Shown: positions 9,252 through 18,007 of the stretch, piece by piece
Layout of the letters: each line of letters begins with the position of its first letter
Position numbering within the stretch: position 1 is the first letter of the stretch
NCBI GenBank assembly: GCA_964649825.1
Contig: CAZYQW010000147.1
Location: 1 to 64,000 of the forward strand
Origin: CAZYQW01 sp964649825
GTDB taxonomy: Bacteria > Planctomycetota > B15-G4 > JADJEK01
Direction of reading: 5' to 3'
Length of the DNA: 64,000 nt
The notes under the pieces: model-generated
The model's database searches: none
Seen by the model: only the letters and a program-made list of their open reading frames with translations
What the model was told of the DNA's origin: nothing
Translations under genes and position numbers: made by a program

Positions 9252-9345
9252 CTTGCCCTCGCCGCCGATGGCTGCGTTGCTCCTCCTCAGCGTATCCACC
9301 AATACGCTTCGTCGTCGCGCTTTGCCCTCGGCGGCGATTGCTGCG
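9252..9345. repeat. Short imperfect direct repeat flanking a small palindrome
   Basis: Two related blocks (CTTGCCCTCGCCGCCGATGG at 9252 and CTTTGCCCTCGGCGGCGATTG from about 9320, both followed by CTGCG) flank a perfect 7-bp inverted repeat, AGCGTAT / ATACGCT (9289-9295 and 9302-9308). The arrangement looks like a small interspersed element or a structured piece of intron RNA. Only one copy is seen in the window. Confidence 0.4.
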
Positions 9346-9350
9346 CGTGG

Positions 9351-9692
9351 ATGCAAAGTTATTCCTACGCGAACCCGCAGACGGTGAAACGAGTGATGAT
9401 CCCGAAGGCGAGCAGCGGCGAAAGGCCGCTGGGTATTCCCACGGTGCGAGACAAGGTCGCGCAGATGGCCGCGGTCCTGATTCTCGAACCGATCTTCGAG
9501 GCCGATTTCATGGACACCTCATTCGGATTCCGACCCGGGCAGAGCGCCCACCCGGCGCTCTCGCTCGTGCAGGCCAACCTGCTGTCGGGCCGACGCGAAG
9601 TCTATGACGCCGACCTGAAGGGGTACTTGGAGCCATCGTCACACAGCACCCCTACGAGTCGAAGAGCCCCGGAAGGGCGTTGGGGACCTTGA
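9351..9692 (+). pseudogene. ltrA: Group II intron-type reverse transcriptase fragment
   Basis: About 90 residues match the palm-domain start of group II intron reverse transcriptases: PQTVKRVMIPKASSGERPLG, IPTVRDKVAQMAAVLILEPI, then FGFRPGQSAHPALS and the strand VYDADLKGY. These are RT motifs 1 to 3 of the LtrA family (RPLGIPT, FGFRPGRSAH, DADLKGYFD). Everything before motif 1 is missing, as are the catalytic YADD, the maturase and the HNH endonuclease, so this is a dead internal fragment. After DLKGY the sequence (LEPSSH) departs from the family, so the 3' break lies near 9635. From there to 9980 I find no gene. Confidence 0.85.
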
Positions 9693-9980
9693 TTCTCAAG
9701 CCCTTGCGGCGTCCGCGGGAGACGTATAGGGCCGCGAGCTCACCGCGCTATGCTCGCCATTACGTGAGTTGCGGAGCTCACGAGAGCTATCTCTGTGCCT
9801 GAGCCTCTTTCATGAGGGATGGAGTTGATTGTCTCCGCGATATCAACGCTCCTCGTGCGACTGTTGCATCGGTCGAACGAAACCGCTTCGCGGTAGACCG
9901 CGGCGTTCATTTCCACACCTCTTGACGGAACCTCCGGGGCATCACGCGGACTCCCCACAGATGTGCGCCTCCGCCCTCGT

Positions 9981-11318
9981 TCACGGGGACCGGGCCGCGC
10001 GAATCCACCCCCGGACGTGGCTCGCCGGGACGGCCCGCGCGTCGCTGCGGAGCTGCGCGATGACGTCGGCGGCGTCGGCGCGGGCGAGGTCGGCGACGGA
10101 CTGGATGCCGTGCGAGAGGAGCCAGCGGGCGTTGGCGGCGCCGATCCCGCGGTGGGTCGCGAGTGCGGACTCTTGGAGCAGGCGATCGAACGCATCGCCG
10201 GGGAGCTCGAGGGCCTGCTCGAGCTGCTTGCGGCGATCGGGGTCCTGCACGAAGCGGTTCAGCTCGCGCGCGCGCTCGATGCCGGTGAGGTGCAGGACCG
10301 CCGCGACACGGGGCGTCGCGCCGGCGAGGTCCTCGACGAACGGCTCGTACGACTGCACGGTGCGCTGCTCGATGCCGACGACGACGAGAAACGACAGCGT
10401 CGCGATCGCGGAGGGCAGGACGAGGAGGCGCGCGATCGGCGCCACCTCGACCGTGACGCGACCGCGCTCGGCCGGCGCCTCGAACGGGACGGAGAGGCCG
10501 AGGATCTCGAGCGCGCGGAGGAAGGCGTACGCCTCGAGCGCGAACGGCAGGAACCCGAGGAAGCCGAGCGGCGGCATCTCGAGCCCGACGGTCCGATCGA
10601 AGAACGGGATCGTGTAGATCCAGCGGGCCTGGGCGGGAACGTTCATGAGCTCCCACGCCACGCCGCAGAGCGCGCCGGCCGCGAGCAGGCGGAGCAGGCG
10701 CTCGTAGTGTCCGCGCTCCAGGTCGCGGAGAAGCGACGGCCATCCGGGCCGCCGGTTGAACGGCTCGAGGAGGAGGACCGCGAAGCACCACACCAACGGA
10801 TACGCGTAGGTCGGCCACGCGAGGACGAGCAGCAGCATCGCGACCCCGGCGATCGCCAGGCGCCGCGGCAGCGTCTTGGACACCGGGATCCTCGGCCCGC
10901 GTGCGGCCGCAAACCAGCCGAGGGAGGAGATCGTTTGGAACGCGAGGACGAGGGCGGGGAGGACCGTGGCGAACGAGAGCAGGAGCAGCGCACGCGCCGC
11001 GAGGGGGTCCTGCGGCGCGTTCACGTAGTACCAGTTCTCGACCCGGAAGTTGAGCGCCTCGAACGCGAGCCAGAACGGCACGGACCAGCCGAAGAGGCAG
11101 AGGAGGGCGAGCGGCCGGTCGACGAGCAGGGACGATCCCGTGCGCCGCTTGACGCAGCCGTCGGCGGCGAGAAGGAGCGGGTACCACGCGAGCACGAAGT
11201 AGTAGGTCGGGATCGGCTCCACGCCGAGCCCGGCGAGGAGGGTGACGACGCCGACGAGGATCAGTCCGAGGGCGCCGTGCTGCCCACGGTCGAGCCCCTC
11301 GCGAACCGCCCGCCGCAT
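9981..11318 (-). CDS. Polytopic membrane protein with C-terminal helix-hairpin-helix domain
   Basis: 445 residues from the ATG giving MRRAVREGLDRG; longer in-frame extensions upstream look like shadow sequence. About nine hydrophobic segments run from residue 15 to about 350 (for example ALGLILVGVVTLLAGLG, ALLLLSFATVLPALVLAF, LGFLGFLPFALEAYAFL). The last 75 residues are soluble and contain a helix-hairpin-helix of DUF4332 type (HRGIGAANARWLLSHGIQSV followed by ADLARADAADVIAQL). That fold usually binds DNA or serves as a docking domain and is uncommon fused to a membrane protein. The gene is divergent from the GT4 gene that follows, sharing about 250 bp of upstream DNA. Function unknown. Confidence 0.75.
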   Translation of the reverse strand: MRRAVREGLDRGQHGALGLILVGVVTLLAGLGVEPIPTYYFVLAWYPLLLAADGCVKRRTGSSLLVDRPLALLCLFGWSVPFWLAFEALNFRVENWYYVNAPQDPLAARALLLLSFATVLPALVLAFQTISSLGWFAAARGPRIPVSKTLPRRLAIAGVAMLLLVLAWPTYAYPLVWCFAVLLLEPFNRRPGWPSLLRDLERGHYERLLRLLAAGALCGVAWELMNVPAQARWIYTIPFFDRTVGLEMPPLGFLGFLPFALEAYAFLRALEILGLSVPFEAPAERGRVTVEVAPIARLLVLPSAIATLSFLVVVGIEQRTVQSYEPFVEDLAGATPRVAAVLHLTGIERARELNRFVQDPDRRKQLEQALELPGDAFDRLLQESALATHRGIGAANARWLLSHGIQSVADLARADAADVIAQLRSDARAVPASHVRGWIRAARSP

Positions 11319-11572
11319 GGACCAACCGACCCTCAGTTCTCGACTCCCGCCAGGAAGAGCACGGCATGCAAGAGACACGGCCGCTCGAATCCTACGACGG
11401 CGGGGAGGGTGGTCCCAACCAGGAAGTCGTTCTTGCGTGGGTCGAGAGGACCGGGACGGCGCACCGCCGCCGCCCGCGTCGCGATCGAACGGACGGGACG
11501 CTCGGTGGATTCCGCGGCGTGGGGCCGTACGCTGCTCTTCGTGCGCCACGGCGTCCGGAGCTTTCCGATTCC

Positions 11573-12856
11573 TTGAAGATCCTGCAGGCGATCCACGATT
11601 ACCTCCCCGCCCACTGCGCGGGCTCCGAGATCTACACCGACCGATTGTCGCGGGCGTTGATCGCGCGGGGCCACGACGTGACGCTGCTCTTCACCGAGAA
11701 ACGGCTCGAACGACCTCAGTTCGAGCGCACGACCGCGGCGTATCAGGGGATTCCGTTCCACGAGATCGTCTACAACCGCCACTTCTTCGACGTCGCCGAC
11801 CTCTACGACGACCCGCGCATGGAAGCGCCGATCGGTGACGTACTGGACGAAGTGCGGCCGGACGTCCTTCACGTCCAGTCGCTCGTCTACCTCGGGCTCT
11901 CCCTGATCCGCGCCGCGGCCGCGCGTGGGATCCCGATCGTGATGACGCTGCACGAGTACTTCCTCGTCTGCCCGCGTGGCGGATTGCTCTTCAACCTCGA
12001 GCGGGAGCTCTGCGATCCGATCGATCCCGCGATCTGCGCGCGCTGCATCGAACCGTACCCGATGCAGCGCGAACGCTATCCGGACGCGGTGGGGGCTGGA
12101 TACGACGGGCTGGGCGACCTGCGCCACTTCGCGCGCGCGATCGAAGTGCGCACGAAACGGATGCTCGAGGGCGTCCGGCCCGTTCGCCGGTTCGTGGCGC
12201 CGTCGGCGTTCCTGCGCGACCGCCTCGTCCGCGACGGCCTGCCGCGCGAACGCGTCGTCGTCTCCGACTACGGGTTTCCCGCGCCGCCGGCGATCGCGCG
12301 GACGCCGCGTGCCCCGGGCGCGCCGCTTCGCCTCGGCTACCTCGGGACGCTCTCCGACTACAAGGGGCTCGACGTCGCGGTCGACGCGTTCCTCCGCCTC
12401 GCGCCGGGACGCGCCACCCTGCGCATCAAGGGAGACCCAACATGGTTCCCCGACTTCACCGCGCCGCTGATCGCACGCGCGGCCGGACGCGACGACGTCG
12501 CGTTCGAGGGGCCGATCGCTCCGACCCGCGCGTTCGAGTTCCTTGCCGAGGTCGACCTCCTCCTGGTTCCGTCGCTTTGGTACGAGAACTCGCCGCTCAC
12601 GATCCACGAGGCGTTCCAGGCCGGCGTGCCGGTGGTGGCGACCGACCTCGGCGGAATGCGCGAGCTTCTGGAGGGCGGCGGCGGCCTCTGCTTTCGCCGC
12701 GGCGACGCCGCCGCCCTCGCCCGCGTGCTCGACGACCTCATCGACGACCCGGCGCGCGTCGCCGCGCTCCGCGCCACGATCCCGCCGGTCAAGTCGATCG
12801 AGCAGGACGCGGAGGAGATGGAGGCGCTCTACGTCGAGGTCGCCCGCGAGCGCTGA
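11573..12856 (+). CDS. Glycosyltransferase family 4
   Basis: 427 residues from a TTG start (LKILQAIHDYLPAHCAGSEI); a GGAG lies further upstream than usual, so the start is the least certain part. The N-terminal Rossmann half carries the acceptor-side pattern and LHVQSLVYLGLSLI. The C-terminal half has the nucleotide-sugar-binding features: LRLGYLGTLSDYKGLDVAVD, then SLWYENSPLTIHEAFQAGVP with the paired Glu motif, and ATDLGGMRELLEGG. A Cys-containing insert (CPRGGLL, LCDP, CARC) is shared with the GT4 gene at 14814. It probably transfers a sugar to a lipid-linked or surface glycan at the inner membrane; the sugar cannot be read from the sequence. Confidence 0.88.
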   Translation: MKILQAIHDYLPAHCAGSEIYTDRLSRALIARGHDVTLLFTEKRLERPQFERTTAAYQGIPFHEIVYNRHFFDVADLYDDPRMEAPIGDVLDEVRPDVLHVQSLVYLGLSLIRAAAARGIPIVMTLHEYFLVCPRGGLLFNLERELCDPIDPAICARCIEPYPMQRERYPDAVGAGYDGLGDLRHFARAIEVRTKRMLEGVRPVRRFVAPSAFLRDRLVRDGLPRERVVVSDYGFPAPPAIARTPRAPGAPLRLGYLGTLSDYKGLDVAVDAFLRLAPGRATLRIKGDPTWFPDFTAPLIARAAGRDDVAFEGPIAPTRAFEFLAEVDLLLVPSLWYENSPLTIHEAFQAGVPVVATDLGGMRELLEGGGGLCFRRGDAAALARVLDDLIDDPARVAALRATIPPVKSIEQDAEEMEALYVEVARER

Positions 12857-12925
12857 CCGCGCCCGCGTGCGAAGACCCGAGGAAGGGCGCGAGAGTCGCT
12901 TCCTGTCGCGGGCGGCCGGCGCGCC

Positions 12926-14689
12926 TCAGGGCGCGATCATCAAGTCGATCCGATTCGAGAAGTAGGTCAGGCTGCTCCCGGCCACGAGGTCGCCGACCGC
13001 CGCCTGCAGGTAGGCGGTCACCCCGACGATGTTCGGGTTGTTCGGGATCGGGAACGAGAGCGTGACCCGGTCCTGGAACGGAGGGAACGTCTGCGTGAGG
13101 AGCGGCACGAAGAACGCGGTCGGGTCGAGGAGCAGCATCCCGTGCGGCGGGATCGGGAGGGTCGCGGGGGTCGAACCGAGGTAGAGGAGGTAGCCGTCGC
13201 CGATCTTGCCGTTCACCGTGACCTGCGCGGTCTGGCCGATCGAGGTCGACCCGCCGAGTTCGAGCGCGGGGAGGTAGAGGAAGCCGTCCGCGAACGTGGC
13301 GACCCCCGCGGTGACCGTCACGCCGACGTCGGCGCGGCCGGGGGAACCGGGGGGGACGATCGCCTGCACGACGTTGGCGCCGATGAAGCTCGCGTTCGGC
13401 GACGGGACGCCGCCGAACGTGACGGTCACCGGATCGCCCGGCGTGCCGAGGTGGTCGCCGAAGACGAAGACCGACTTCCCGCCCGCATGGTCGTCGCGGT
13501 CGGGGAATACCGACGTGATCGCCGGCGGGAAGGTGACGATGACGCCGCTCTTCATCAGCGGGTCGACGACGACCGTGTTCTGCCACGAGAGGAACGGCAT
13601 CCCCATGTAGAACGCCTCGATCGCGTCGTACCCGGTCAGGAAGCGCGGGAACAGGACCTGCGGCCGCACGATCGAGTTCAGGTACGGCTCGAAGACGTGG
13701 CCCGCGCAGCCGGTCGCGCCGAGTCGGATGAGGTCGGCGACGAGCGACTGTCCGTAGGTGGCGCTGGTCAGGAACGTGCGACCGTTCGTCGACACGTAGT
13801 CGGTGGTGAGCGCGCCGTTCACGAACGTCCCGGGGTAGACGTTCTGCGAGCCGGCCGGCACCTCGCCGTAGTACGGCGCCCCCGCGGTGCAGCAGTCGTT
13901 GGAGCCCCACGACGCGTAGCCGAGCAGGTTCGTCTGGTTGCCGACGAACGTCGTCGACCCGTCGAGCACGACCGTCTGTCCGAGCTGGCCGAGGGTCGTC
14001 GCGGCGGCGTCCAGCCAGTTGTTGCCCGACGCGTAGCCGCGCGACTTCGACGAGTCCTTGTCGAGCAGGAACGCTCCGCTCGTGGCCGGGCTCTGCGCAC
14101 GATCGATCAGTCCTTTCACGTCGACCGGCACGCCGGTCGTCGTATCGAGCGGCGTCTCGTAACCGTCGAGCCGGCAGAGCAGGTACTTCGGCGCGTTCGC
14201 GACGAGGCTCGAGAACGGCTGGTTCTTGTTGAAGTACGGGTTGTTGATCCAGCCGCTCTGTTCGGTGTCGCCGAGGAGACCGGTGAACAGGAGGCAGAGC
14301 TCCGACTCGACGGACGCGTACGCGTCCGTCGCGCCGCTGATCCGGAGGGGCACGCCCTTCGTCAACACGATGTAGAGGACCTGGTCCTTCAGGTGAGGCT
14401 TCGCGACCGACAGGTACTGGATGAGCGCGTCGCGGACCTCGACGTTGAACGTGGTCCGCGAGATCGTCTCCGACGAGCTCGCGCCGGCCGGCAGGTGGAA
14501 CACGTTCTCGGCCGGGATCGCGCGCACGGCCGCGTAGTAGGCGCCGATCGCCTGCGAGATCGCGCTCGAGTCGTTCACCACGACGAGGACCTCGGCCGGG
14601 GTCGCGCCGCCGAGCGCGGGTCGAGGGAGGACGAGCAGGGACGCACCGAGCGCGAGAGGCGCGAGAAGGGCGAGAAGGGCGGGACGCAT
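12926..14689 (-). CDS. TIGR03790-family secreted protein with IPT/TIG and C-terminal module
   Basis: 587 residues. A signal peptide (MRPALLALLAPLALGASLL) is followed by the TIGR03790 pattern: EVLVVVNDSSAISQAIGAYY with the region around FHLPAG, the catalytic-looking stretch YIVLTKGVPLRI, DAYASVESELCLL and, later, LIRLGATGCAGHVFEPY. These features resemble caspase/gingipain-like folds, but I do not assign activity. An IPT/TIG beta-sandwich (ITSVFPDRDDHAGGKSVFV, then GDPVTVTFGGVPSP) occupies about 400-475. The last 110 residues form a module (IGQTAQVTVNGKIGDGYLLY ... AYLQAAVGD) also found on the beta-helix protein at 53662. The start has GGAG eight bases upstream. Confidence 0.85.
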   Translation of the reverse strand: MRPALLALLAPLALGASLLVLPRPALGGATPAEVLVVVNDSSAISQAIGAYYAAVRAIPAENVFHLPAGASSSETISRTTFNVEVRDALIQYLSVAKPHLKDQVLYIVLTKGVPLRISGATDAYASVESELCLLFTGLLGDTEQSGWINNPYFNKNQPFSSLVANAPKYLLCRLDGYETPLDTTTGVPVDVKGLIDRAQSPATSGAFLLDKDSSKSRGYASGNNWLDAAATTLGQLGQTVVLDGSTTFVGNQTNLLGYASWGSNDCCTAGAPYYGEVPAGSQNVYPGTFVNGALTTDYVSTNGRTFLTSATYGQSLVADLIRLGATGCAGHVFEPYLNSIVRPQVLFPRFLTGYDAIEAFYMGMPFLSWQNTVVVDPLMKSGVIVTFPPAITSVFPDRDDHAGGKSVFVFGDHLGTPGDPVTVTFGGVPSPNASFIGANVVQAIVPPGSPGRADVGVTVTAGVATFADGFLYLPALELGGSTSIGQTAQVTVNGKIGDGYLLYLGSTPATLPIPPHGMLLLDPTAFFVPLLTQTFPPFQDRVTLSFPIPNNPNIVGVTAYLQAAVGDLVAGSSLTYFSNRIDLMIAP

Positions 14690-14813
14690 GCGCGAGACTC
14701 CGTGGCTCCGACCTGAACGGTGACATCCTACCTCGCCCGCGCCGAATCGGCGTGGCGTGGCGGACGTGCCTCCACTACCCTCGATCGCTCGCTCGTCCAT
14801 CGCGGAGCCGCTC

Positions 14814-16127
14814 GTGCGCATCCTGTTCGTGACCGCGTCCTTCCTGCCCCAGAGCATCGGCGGCGTCGAGCTCCACGTCCTCGGCATCGCGCGGGCGCTC
14901 CGCGGCCGGCACGAAGCGTCCGTCTTCTGTCGCCAGGCGGATCCGACGCGGCCCGAGCTCTCGCTGTCGAGGGACGAATACGACGGCATCACGGTGCGAC
15001 GGCTGAACTACCTCTTCTCGGACTGCGTCGAGTTCCCGCTCGTCTACCGCAACCCGAGCATCCGCGCGCGGTTCGTCGAAGTCCTCGACGAGGTGCGGCC
15101 GGACGTCGTCCACGTGCATCACCTCACGTGTCTCTCGACCGACCTCATCGACGCGGCGCGCGAGCGCGGCGCGCGCGTGGTGATGACGCTCCACGATTTC
15201 TGGATGGGGTGCCCGCGCGGCCAGCGGATGACGCCGGAGCTGCACCTCTGTCATGACGTCGAGGTGGATCGCTGCGCCGTCTGCATCCCGAAGATGTGGG
15301 GCGGTTGGTTCGGTCGCGGGCGCGACGGCGAAGCGTTCGAGCCGGCCGCCTCCCGCGCCAAGGACGTCGCTCAGTTGAACGAGTACCACGAGTGGATCCG
15401 CGCCGTGTTGTCGCGCTGCGATCGGCTGGTCGCGCCGTCCGAATCGTCGCGCGAGATCTACGTGCGCTACGGCGTCCCCGTCGAGCGGATCACGGTCGTG
15501 GAGAACGGCCTCGATCACGCCCCGTTCCGCTCGATCGAGAGGACGACGTCCGCGTCGTTCCGCTTCGGCTTCATCGGCTCGGTCCTGCCGACGAAGGGCG
15601 TCCACGTGCTGATCGAGGCGTTCGAGCGCCTCGGCCGACCGAACGCGCGGCTCGACGTCCACGGCGAACTCCTCGGCTGGCACGAGGTGCAGGACTACGG
15701 CGATCGAATCCGCGCTCAGGCCGAGCGCGCCGGCGGGCGGATCACGCTGCACGGCCGCTACGAGGCGGCGGAGCTCCCCTCGATCCTCGGGCGCCTCGAC
15801 GCGCTCGTCGTACCGTCGCTCTGGTTCGAGGCGTTCTGTCTGACGTTGCGCGAGGGGTTTCTCGCCGGCGTTCCCGTGATCGCGTCGCGCCTTGGCGCGA
15901 TGGCGGAAGGGATCGATGACGAGCGGACCGGGCTTCTGTTCGAGCCGGGCAACGCCGCCGACCTGGCCGCCAAGATGGCGCGCGTGATGGACGACGGGGC
16001 GTTGCGGGCGCGGCTCGTCGGATCGACGAAGCGCGTGCGGACGATCGAGGAGAACGCGGCGGCGCTTCTCACGCTCTACGTTGGCGGGGCGGGCGGAAGG
16101 CCGGAGGGGCGGAGCGAGCCGGACTGA
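14814..16127 (+). CDS. Glycosyltransferase family 4
   Basis: 437 residues. The GTG at VRILFVTASFLPQSIGGVEL is chosen because GGAG lies six bases upstream; an in-frame GTG 19 codons earlier has no such site. The acceptor half has SIGGVELHVLGIARAL and the Cys-rich insert (MGCPRGQ, LCHD, CAVC). The donor half has FGFIGSVLPTKGVHVLIEAF, then SLWFEAFCLTLREGFLAGVP with the paired Glu signature, and GLLFEPGNAADLA. Its closest relatives in the window are the GT4 at 11573 and the GT4 half of the fusion at 24477. Its 3' end overlaps the convergent MNIO enzyme gene by 52 bp. Confidence 0.9.
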   Translation: MRILFVTASFLPQSIGGVELHVLGIARALRGRHEASVFCRQADPTRPELSLSRDEYDGITVRRLNYLFSDCVEFPLVYRNPSIRARFVEVLDEVRPDVVHVHHLTCLSTDLIDAARERGARVVMTLHDFWMGCPRGQRMTPELHLCHDVEVDRCAVCIPKMWGGWFGRGRDGEAFEPAASRAKDVAQLNEYHEWIRAVLSRCDRLVAPSESSREIYVRYGVPVERITVVENGLDHAPFRSIERTTSASFRFGFIGSVLPTKGVHVLIEAFERLGRPNARLDVHGELLGWHEVQDYGDRIRAQAERAGGRITLHGRYEAAELPSILGRLDALVVPSLWFEAFCLTLREGFLAGVPVIASRLGAMAEGIDDERTGLLFEPGNAADLAAKMARVMDDGALRARLVGSTKRVRTIEENAAALLTLYVGGAGGRPEGRSEPD

Positions 16128-17545
16128 GTCGGAGTGATCTCGAGCTCGTACGCGCCGGACGGGATCCCACCCGGACGGCGGCCCTCGGCCAGCGATTCGA
16201 TGAGCGCCATCGGCTCGCAGGAGAACCCGACCGTCTGCGTCGACTCGGTCATGGCCACTCGAAGGGTCGCGATCTCGAACCGCACGATCTCGTCGAGGTG
16301 ATCGACGTCGAGCTCCAGGTCGCAGAGGTAGAGCGCGAACGAAGTCGCCTCGTCCGACGCGAACAGCTCGGGCTCCACGGTGCGGCAGAACCGATCGATC
16401 AGGTCGCGATACGCGGCGTCGCCGAGCGCGATGCGAAGCAACCGGCAGGTCAGGGTGAGCGCGTCGACGATCATTCCAGCGCGGGCGTGCCAGACGAGGT
16501 CGCGCAGGATCGAGACCCCGTCGTCGAGTGCCAGTTCCCAGCCGAGCGAGCACTCGGGAGTCCGGCCGATCGCGAGCGTCGCGAGCGCGTCCTCCCACTC
16601 GGCCGGGGTCGGAAGGGGCGCGTCGTTTGCGACCGGCTTCGTCGTCGAGCCGGCCGGCCGCGGCCGGCGCTCGCGTCGCGCCCGGCCGCCGCGGGAACGC
16701 GAGTCGATCGCGAGGGAGAGCCGCTCGAGCTCGTCGCGGACCCCGTCGATCCCGAGTCGCGGGACGTAGTCGCCGAGCAGCTCGAACACGACGGCGCGGA
16801 GGTTCGGGAGGGCGGGGACGAGCTCGGTCAGCAGCTCGAGCACCTCGTCGGGCGTCGCCGCCGAGTGCGCGTCGAGCCAGTAGCCGTCCCGCTCGACGCC
16901 GCCCGCGACGTGGATCTCGACCACGCGATCGAGCGGAACGTCGGCGAGGAACTCGCGCACCGGCTGGCGGCCGTTTCTCTCGTTGGCGTACAGGTTGTGG
17001 AGGTCGAGCAGGATCCCGCAGTCCGCGCGCGTCGCGACGGCGGCGGCAAAGGCGCCGTCCGGCATCTCGCCGGGCCGCGGCTTCAAGTAATCGACCCCCG
17101 TCTCGAACAGGAACGGGACCGGGAGCCGGCAGGTCAGCGTCCGGATCGATCGGACCGCGGCGTCGACGCCGGCCGGGCTCGGGAAGGGCGGCAGCAGGAA
17201 TCCGGCGAACCGTTCGCCATGCGGCCCGCGCGCCCGATTGAACGCCAGGTGCTCGCTGCACCACGGCGCATCGAGTGCGCGGACCACCTCGACGAGCGGG
17301 GCGACCTGGCGGGGGTCGGGAGGGATCGTCCCGCCGACCGGGAACCCGACGCCGTGGACGATCTTCGTCTGCGGCAGCGACCGGATCCGTTCGAGGTGGT
17401 CGCGGCTCATCGCGTAGGGTCGTTCCGCGCCGGCCACGTGACGCCAGAGCGTCTGCGGCTCGACCTCCACGTACGAGACGAGATCCTCGCTGGACCGGAG
17501 CAGCGGTTCCAGTCCAGGCGAGTACAGCAGTCCGAGTCCCGGCAC
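16076..17545 (-). CDS. MNIO (DUF692/UPF0276) enzyme fused to a DUF2063-like partner domain
   Basis: 489 residues from a GTG with GGGAG eight bases upstream. Residues 1-280 are a DUF692 TIM barrel of the multinuclear non-haem iron oxidase class: GLGLLYSPGLEPLL, IVHGVGFPVGG (H64), WCSEHLAFN (E98, H99), FLFETGVDYL (E148), ILLDLHNLYANERNG (D181, H183, N184), EIHVAGG (H212), LDAHSAA (D225, H227) and VVFELLGDY (E255). Family members use iron to remodel Cys residues in ribosomal peptides. A basic, disordered linker (about 281-305) joins it to a helical domain (about 310-435) with the pattern of the separate partner proteins that deliver the substrate (DUF2063/MbnC-like: GMIVDALTLTCRLLRIALG, then FALYLCDLELDVDHLDEIVR). 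Fusion of enzyme and partner is unusual. The 77-residue gene 14 bp upstream is its likely substrate. Confidence 0.85.
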   Translation of the reverse strand: MPGLGLLYSPGLEPLLRSSEDLVSYVEVEPQTLWRHVAGAERPYAMSRDHLERIRSLPQTKIVHGVGFPVGGTIPPDPRQVAPLVEVVRALDAPWCSEHLAFNRARGPHGERFAGFLLPPFPSPAGVDAAVRSIRTLTCRLPVPFLFETGVDYLKPRPGEMPDGAFAAAVATRADCGILLDLHNLYANERNGRQPVREFLADVPLDRVVEIHVAGGVERDGYWLDAHSAATPDEVLELLTELVPALPNLRAVVFELLGDYVPRLGIDGVRDELERLSLAIDSRSRGGRARRERRPRPAGSTTKPVANDAPLPTPAEWEDALATLAIGRTPECSLGWELALDDGVSILRDLVWHARAGMIVDALTLTCRLLRIALGDAAYRDLIDRFCRTVEPELFASDEATSFALYLCDLELDVDHLDEIVRFEIATLRVAMTESTQTVGFSCEPMALIESLAEGRRPGGIPSGAYELEITPTQSGSLRPSGLPPAPPT

Positions 17546-17559
17546 CGCGCTCGCTCCCG

Positions 17560-17793
17560 TCAGAAGCCGGGGCCGAAGTCGGCGACGACGTTCAGCTTCT
17601 CGTCGACGCGGAACCGGTTCTCGAGCCCGAACCGGATGTCGAATCCGGAGTGGCACTCGGAGCAGCCGAGGCGCCCGAGAATGTCCTTCGTCACCTTCTG
17701 CATCGCGGTCAGGTCGAAGGCCACCTGCGCCGGGATGCTCACCTTCACCGCCTTCAGGGTTCCGATCTCGGCTTGGGTCTTGTCGAAATGCAT
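17560..17793 (-). CDS. Candidate RiPP precursor peptide of the MNIO locus
   Basis: 77 residues, with GGAG eight bases before the ATG. The first 43 residues (MHFDKTQAEIGTLKAVKVSI, then AQVAFDLTAMQKVTK) look like a leader: mixed charge, helical and with no Sec signal. The remainder holds the only two cysteines, in LGCSECHSGFDIRF (C44, C47), and ends with the run KLNVVADFGPGF. It sits directly before the MNIO fusion gene, which is the standard arrangement of an MNIO substrate and its enzyme. The likely role is a Cys-modified peptide acting in metal binding or signalling; that is inference. CSECH also fits a c-type haem site, but there is no export signal, which argues against a cytochrome. Confidence 0.72.
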   Translation of the reverse strand: MHFDKTQAEIGTLKAVKVSIPAQVAFDLTAMQKVTKDILGRLGCSECHSGFDIRFGLENRFRVDEKLNVVADFGPGF

Positions 17794-18007
17794 CGCTCGA
17801 TCTCCAACGTTTCTTCTCGCACGGGCCTCCGACTCTTTCGGAGGCCGGACTGCTCCACGCCGAATCCGGGCCCGCGGCGTCAAGAAAAAGAGGTTTCTGT
17901 CGTGCCGGCGGTTTGGATCACCCCCGACGCGGGTCGAGAGAGCGTCACACTCGGGGGCGACGTTCCGTTCTCCTCTCCAGTGGCCCGTGACCCAGCCGGA
18001 GACCTCG

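Noticed and set aside
17560..17793. A small c-type cytochrome (CSECH).
   Set aside because: No signal peptide, no second haem ligand pattern, and the adjacent enzyme is a DUF692 peptide-modifying oxidase.
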